Shown: positions 4,858 to 7,767 of the stretch, one piece after another
How the letters are laid out: every line of letters begins with the position of its first letter
Numbering within the stretch: the first letter of the stretch is position 1
From: CANHCC01 sp040381555
Lineage (GTDB): Bacteria; Bacteroidota; Bacteroidia; J057; RFSG01
Length of the DNA stretch: 7,767 bases
Reading direction: 5' to 3'
Assembly: GCA_040381555.1 (NCBI GenBank)
Contig: JBEIHC010000124.1
Span: 1-7,767 of the forward strand
The notes under the pieces: generated by a model
What the model was told of the DNA's origin: nothing
Databases searched by the model: none
What the model saw: the letters and a program-made list of their open reading frames with translations, nothing else
Program-made: the position numbers and the translations under genes

Positions 4858-5748
4858 ATGTTCAATCAGAACAGAATATATCGGGTATTTCAACTGATTA
4901 CCTATTTGAAGACAAAGCCTGCAAAATCGGTTAAAAGCGTTATGGAATTTTTAGACACTTCCGAACGGACTGTTTACCGTTACCTGGATATGCTGAAAGA
5001 ACTGGGCTTCCAGATTGAAAGAGACAGCGCCAACCGGATATGGATTACCACAGGTGGAAATTCTGATACGGTTACTTTCACTGAACAGGAAACAGATTAC
5101 CTGGAAAAGCTAATAAAAACGACCGGTAAAAGCACGAAATTAGCGGAGAGCGTATTGCAGAAAGTTCGTTTATCTAGTGAGCTGCAAATAGGCGCTAATC
5201 TATTATTCAAGGCGCATTTAGGTCATATCGTTGAGCAAATATCCATAGCCATTATTGAAGGTCGACAATTGCTCATAAAAAATTACATTTCGGCGCATAG
5301 CCAAACCATTAGTGACCGGATTGTTGAGCCTATGTGTTTCACCGACGATTATGAATCTGTATCAGCTTTTGAAGTAAAGACTAAGCAAAACAAGTATTTC
5401 AATATCGAGCGCATGGCAGAGGTAGAGGTATTGGATTCAAAGATGCAATACGAAAAGGAACATGAGTTTTTCAAACCGGATATTTTCGGATTCCAGGGCA
5501 AGAGTTTGAACAAGGAAATAGAAATACAGATGAGCATGCGTGCTGCCCAGGTGCTCAAAGAAGAATATCCAATGAGCGTTCCCTACATCAAACCCATACC
5601 TGACACTGACCAGTATTACTTTATGGCGAAGGTGCAGAGCTTCCAGGCTCCCAGCAGATTTGTCCTCGGATTCCTGGAAGATGTAAAAGTGGTAGGCTCA
5701 AAGGACTTCATTCGTTACATCAACCGGATCGTGAAAAAGAACCTCTAA
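4858..5748 (+). CDS. HTH and WYL-domain transcriptional regulator
   Basis: The 296-residue protein has the usual layout of WYL regulators. An N-terminal winged HTH of the HTH_11 type (about 5-62) carries the recognition helix region SERTVYRYLDMLKELG (35-50). The WYL domain spans about 125-193, including IEGRQLLIKNYIS (133-145), RIVEP (154-158), the WYL-equivalent strand DDYESVSAFEV (163-173) and R185. A C-terminal extension reaches the end. WYL domains sense ligands such as nucleic acids or nucleotides, and family members control DNA repair, CRISPR and other defence genes. The exact Trp-Tyr-Leu triad is not kept, which is common. The start is the ATG at 4858 rather than an in-frame TTG at 4840, because of the promoter and the family N-terminus. 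It is divergent from the lipoprotein gene. Its 3' end overlaps the convergent small membrane-protein gene by 4 bp, leaving no room for a terminator. Confidence 0.9.
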   Translation: MFNQNRIYRVFQLITYLKTKPAKSVKSVMEFLDTSERTVYRYLDMLKELGFQIERDSANRIWITTGGNSDTVTFTEQETDYLEKLIKTTGKSTKLAESVLQKVRLSSELQIGANLLFKAHLGHIVEQISIAIIEGRQLLIKNYISAHSQTISDRIVEPMCFTDDYESVSAFEVKTKQNKYFNIERMAEVEVLDSKMQYEKEHEFFKPDIFGFQGKSLNKEIEIQMSMRAAQVLKEEYPMSVPYIKPIPDTDQYYFMAKVQSFQAPSRFVLGFLEDVKVVGSKDFIRYINRIVKKNL

Positions 5749-5987
5749 AAAAGGAAAACTATAAGCAGAACCAACAAAAATGGAATACTGATGATGCCGC
5801 CAAGTGTTACCATACACCCCCTGGTAGTTCTGTTGTAAAGTCGATTGTAGGCAGCTTTCCTTGGATTCGTAAACCAGCCCATTCCCCTAGGAGCCTTAAA
5901 GCCTAGGCTATGGCGAATGATCCGCTTCACCGAAGTTCGGGCAGCGATTCGCTTGGTAAGGGATGGTGTGCGGAATCCGAATTTCAT
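5745..5987 (-). CDS. Small basic protein with C-terminal membrane segment, unknown function
   Basis: The 80-residue product is not from a family I can name. Residues 1-58 are very basic and contain the conserved-looking elements TPSLTKRIAARTS (7-19), KAPRGMGWFTNP (31-42) and KAAYNRLYNRTT (44-55). From memory, similar GWxxNPxKAxYNxxYNxTT segments occur in small proteins of other bacteria, but this is unchecked. Residues 60-80 (VTLGGIISIPFLLVLLIVFLF) form one membrane helix at the extreme C-terminus, so the basic part should face the cytoplasm as in tail-anchored proteins. The ATG follows the stop of the DUF262-HNH gene after one base (TAA-T-ATG) with no separate Shine-Dalgarno, pointing to translational coupling in one operon. 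Its stop overlaps the WYL gene's stop (CTAA). It might tether, restrain or act with the nuclease. The gene is convincing; the role is inference. Confidence 0.75.
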   Translation of the reverse strand: MKFGFRTPSLTKRIAARTSVKRIIRHSLGFKAPRGMGWFTNPRKAAYNRLYNRTTRGCMVTLGGIISIPFLLVLLIVFLF

Positions 5988-5988
5988 A

Positions 5989-7767
5989 TTATAGGCTATA
6001 ATAGTAGTTACGAATTTTATCAGACATCAATTGCCTGCGCTCTTCAAGAAAACTGTCGTACCCATTAATGTCCAAACTGAAAATAGATTCAGGAATACAA
6101 TGTGTTTTAAGATTTGACAATAGCTCATCCATCGTTTCAATTCCTCCATATATCATTTTTCCACCTTCACATTGTTCCTTTAATTCAGAAAAATAAACAT
6201 CAGGGGATTTTGCGCCTATTGCAATGTTTATCTCCTGCTGCATCAAAACATAGTTCGCAATTTGATTGTATTCTCCCTTTGATTTATTATTTTTTTTAAG
6301 ATAGCTCTTAGGGAAAATATGGTGAATATCTCCCTTGTACAATATAATATCAGCTACTGTAATATCTCGTGAAAGAAAACCTTTATCTTGACCCTTTACC
6401 TGTGATGCCTGGTAAACATGAAACACAGGACTGCTGCCTGCTGAGGTATCTAATCGTTGCGTTAAACCAAAATTCCAAAATGAATCTGAAAGTTCCGCTT
6501 GTTCAACGGAGGCTAAATAGTCTTTAAATGGATGATTTGCCATTTGCCTTATGTCATAATCAAAAGTGCTTTCAGGTGAACCTCCATATCTGCTTGTAAT
6601 GACTGAAAAAACAAACCAACGAGAGACTAATCTTGCAATTTCACCTTGTGGCATTTTTTCTTCTCTTAGTTTTAAATAAATGATATAAGCAAAGTCTAGT
6701 GCATTTTTTGAGCGAATTAAATCCGGTGAAATAAATCCAGCTGAACGAATAATCATCACGAATTTTTTAAAATAATCTTCATGCATAAAACGCAAAGCAG
6801 ATTGTTTCATTCTTTCGAATGTTTCGGCAGCTATTCTTTCTTCAAACTCACGAGTTTCAAAATTACGACCTGATAAAAGGCTTACTAAATCAGACATTTT
6901 ACCTCTGGCAAATGCTGATGTAAATGAAACACGCAACATATCGGTATAGCTGGGGTCGAATAGATCATCCTTTTCGTCTTTGAGCCATGTCATGGCTTTA
7001 AAATAATCAGTGGATGCAAAGTCTTTATCGTGGTCACTAATATGTTCGAAAAATTGGGGGGCAACGGCTAGATGACAGAAATAATCGATTGCTTTTCGCA
7101 AGTTAGGTCCGTCGAATTTTTCATTAGATGCTATTTTACTCATTGCAAAATCAGCTTGAGATAATACAACGCCTTGAGAATTGATGCGAATAAATATCTC
7201 TGTAACGGTTTCAATATCTAAGTCGTGCGCCAGATCAATAGTACCAATTTGCTTGTGCTGAATAGATAATAAGTTGCTAATATTCTTTTCAATTATGGTT
7301 GAATCGGCATCGGTATTCAAATCCAAATACTGACGAACAACTTGTATGATACTTCCCGAATTCATCACCTCCGAAATATCCTGTATCCAGGCTTTATCCT
7401 TTAAAATTGCAGGGTTTTGCACTTCAAACACTTCTGTTTTAGGATTGAATGCAATCTTTATTCTAACTCGATCGTAATCTTTATTGATGACATAGTTTCC
7501 TAATACGGCTGCATTAAGAGCAGTAATGCGTTGTTGCCCGTCTATCAGAATTTTTTTACCTTCCGATAATTTGCCGTCTTTTAGCCTCACATTGGGGTTT
7601 TGCCAAGTAATCACATAACCGATAGGATAACCTTTGTAAAGACTATCCAATAAGTCACGAACCTTGGAGGCATCCCATACAAAAGGGCGTTGCACCTCGG
7701 GTATTGCTATTTGTCCATCTTTTACAAAGGCCAAAAAAGTAGAAATATGGTGTTGGTTTACTGAATA
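5989..7767 (-). CDS. DUF262 and HNH endonuclease domain protein, N-terminus cut by window edge
   Basis: 592 codons are visible and the frame runs open through the right edge. The first visible residues, YSVNQHHIS, look like the usual start of DUF262 proteins, so few codons are probably missing; the in-frame TTG at 7734 is unlikely to be the start. The DUF262 (ParB-like) domain shows IAIPEVQRPFVWD (visible residues 20-32), DLLDSLYKGYPIG (38-50) and the signature DGQQR (76-80), linked to nucleotide binding or hydrolysis in this family. A long helical middle follows. The C-terminal HNH/DUF1524-like motif DIHHIFPK (480-487) continues to an Asn near 505 (IANYVL). This architecture occurs in GmrSD modification-dependent restriction enzymes and SspE of phosphorothioate defence, both acting on phage DNA in the cytoplasm. 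Catalytic motifs look intact. It is followed after one base by the small membrane-protein gene. The promoter and any upstream partner lie outside the window. Confidence 0.92.
   Translation of the reverse strand, partial: YSVNQHHISTFLAFVKDGQIAIPEVQRPFVWDASKVRDLLDSLYKGYPIGYVITWQNPNVRLKDGKLSEGKKILIDGQQRITALNAAVLGNYVINKDYDRVRIKIAFNPKTEVFEVQNPAILKDKAWIQDISEVMNSGSIIQVVRQYLDLNTDADSTIIEKNISNLLSIQHKQIGTIDLAHDLDIETVTEIFIRINSQGVVLSQADFAMSKIASNEKFDGPNLRKAIDYFCHLAVAPQFFEHISDHDKDFASTDYFKAMTWLKDEKDDLFDPSYTDMLRVSFTSAFARGKMSDLVSLLSGRNFETREFEERIAAETFERMKQSALRFMHEDYFKKFVMIIRSAGFISPDLIRSKNALDFAYIIYLKLREEKMPQGEIARLVSRWFVFSVITSRYGGSPESTFDYDIRQMANHPFKDYLASVEQAELSDSFWNFGLTQRLDTSAGSSPVFHVYQASQVKGQDKGFLSRDITVADIILYKGDIHHIFPKSYLKKNNKSKGEYNQIANYVLMQQEINIAIGAKSPDVYFSELKEQCEGGKMIYGGIETMDELLSNLKTHCIPESIFSLDINGYDSFLEERRQLMSDKIRNYYYSL

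Noticed and set aside
1..7767. tRNA, rRNA or CRISPR arrays
   Set aside because: No T-loop-like GGTTCGAATCC sequence with cloverleaf arms, no rRNA-like conserved stretch and no regularly spaced direct repeats were seen on reading both strands.

Overview
The window looks like a piece of a Bacteroidota chromosome. This is inferred from AT-rich intergenic DNA, few Shine-Dalgarno sequences, candidate promoters of the TTG / TAnnTTTG type, and protein families typical of that phylum (AAA-DUF4143 ATPase, NAGPA/DUF2233 protein, WYL regulator, small Cys-rich lipoprotein). The genus cannot be named.

Layout. Positions 1-387 hold no recognisable gene, but contain a perfect 16-bp palindrome, a strong intrinsic terminator and a likely promoter for the AAA-DUF4143 ATPase (388-1680, +). 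Positions 1681-3228 are a decayed region. It contains a run of hairpin-forming repeats (1939-2358), a frameshifted C-terminal remnant of an IS3-family transposase (2379-2686, -), the last 68 codons of a signal peptidase I gene abutting it (2701-2907, +), and a possible degenerate gene (2996-3253, -). An intact membrane-anchored NAGPA/DUF2233 protein follows (3229-3984, +). Next come a gene-poor stretch, a 66-codon ORF resembling the C-terminal end of a RecA/RadA-type ATPase (4285-4485, +), and a small Cys-rich lipoprotein (4537-4746, -). The lipoprotein is divergent from a WYL-domain regulator (4858-5748, +).

The right end is the most system-like part. A DUF262 protein with a C-terminal HNH motif (5989-7767, -, N-terminus cut by the window edge) is followed after one base by an 80-residue, strongly basic protein with a C-terminal membrane segment (5745-5987, -). 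The stop-to-start spacing (TAA-T-ATG) argues for one transcript and coupled translation. The small gene's 3' end overlaps the convergent WYL regulator gene by 4 bp. DUF262-HNH proteins include modification-dependent restriction enzymes (GmrSD type) and SspE, and WYL regulators often accompany defence genes. A compact anti-phage module in which a nuclease is paired with a small membrane protein is therefore a reasonable hypothesis, but the sequence does not prove it. The other genes show no clear link to each other; the middle of the window reads as a site of repeated insertion and gene decay.
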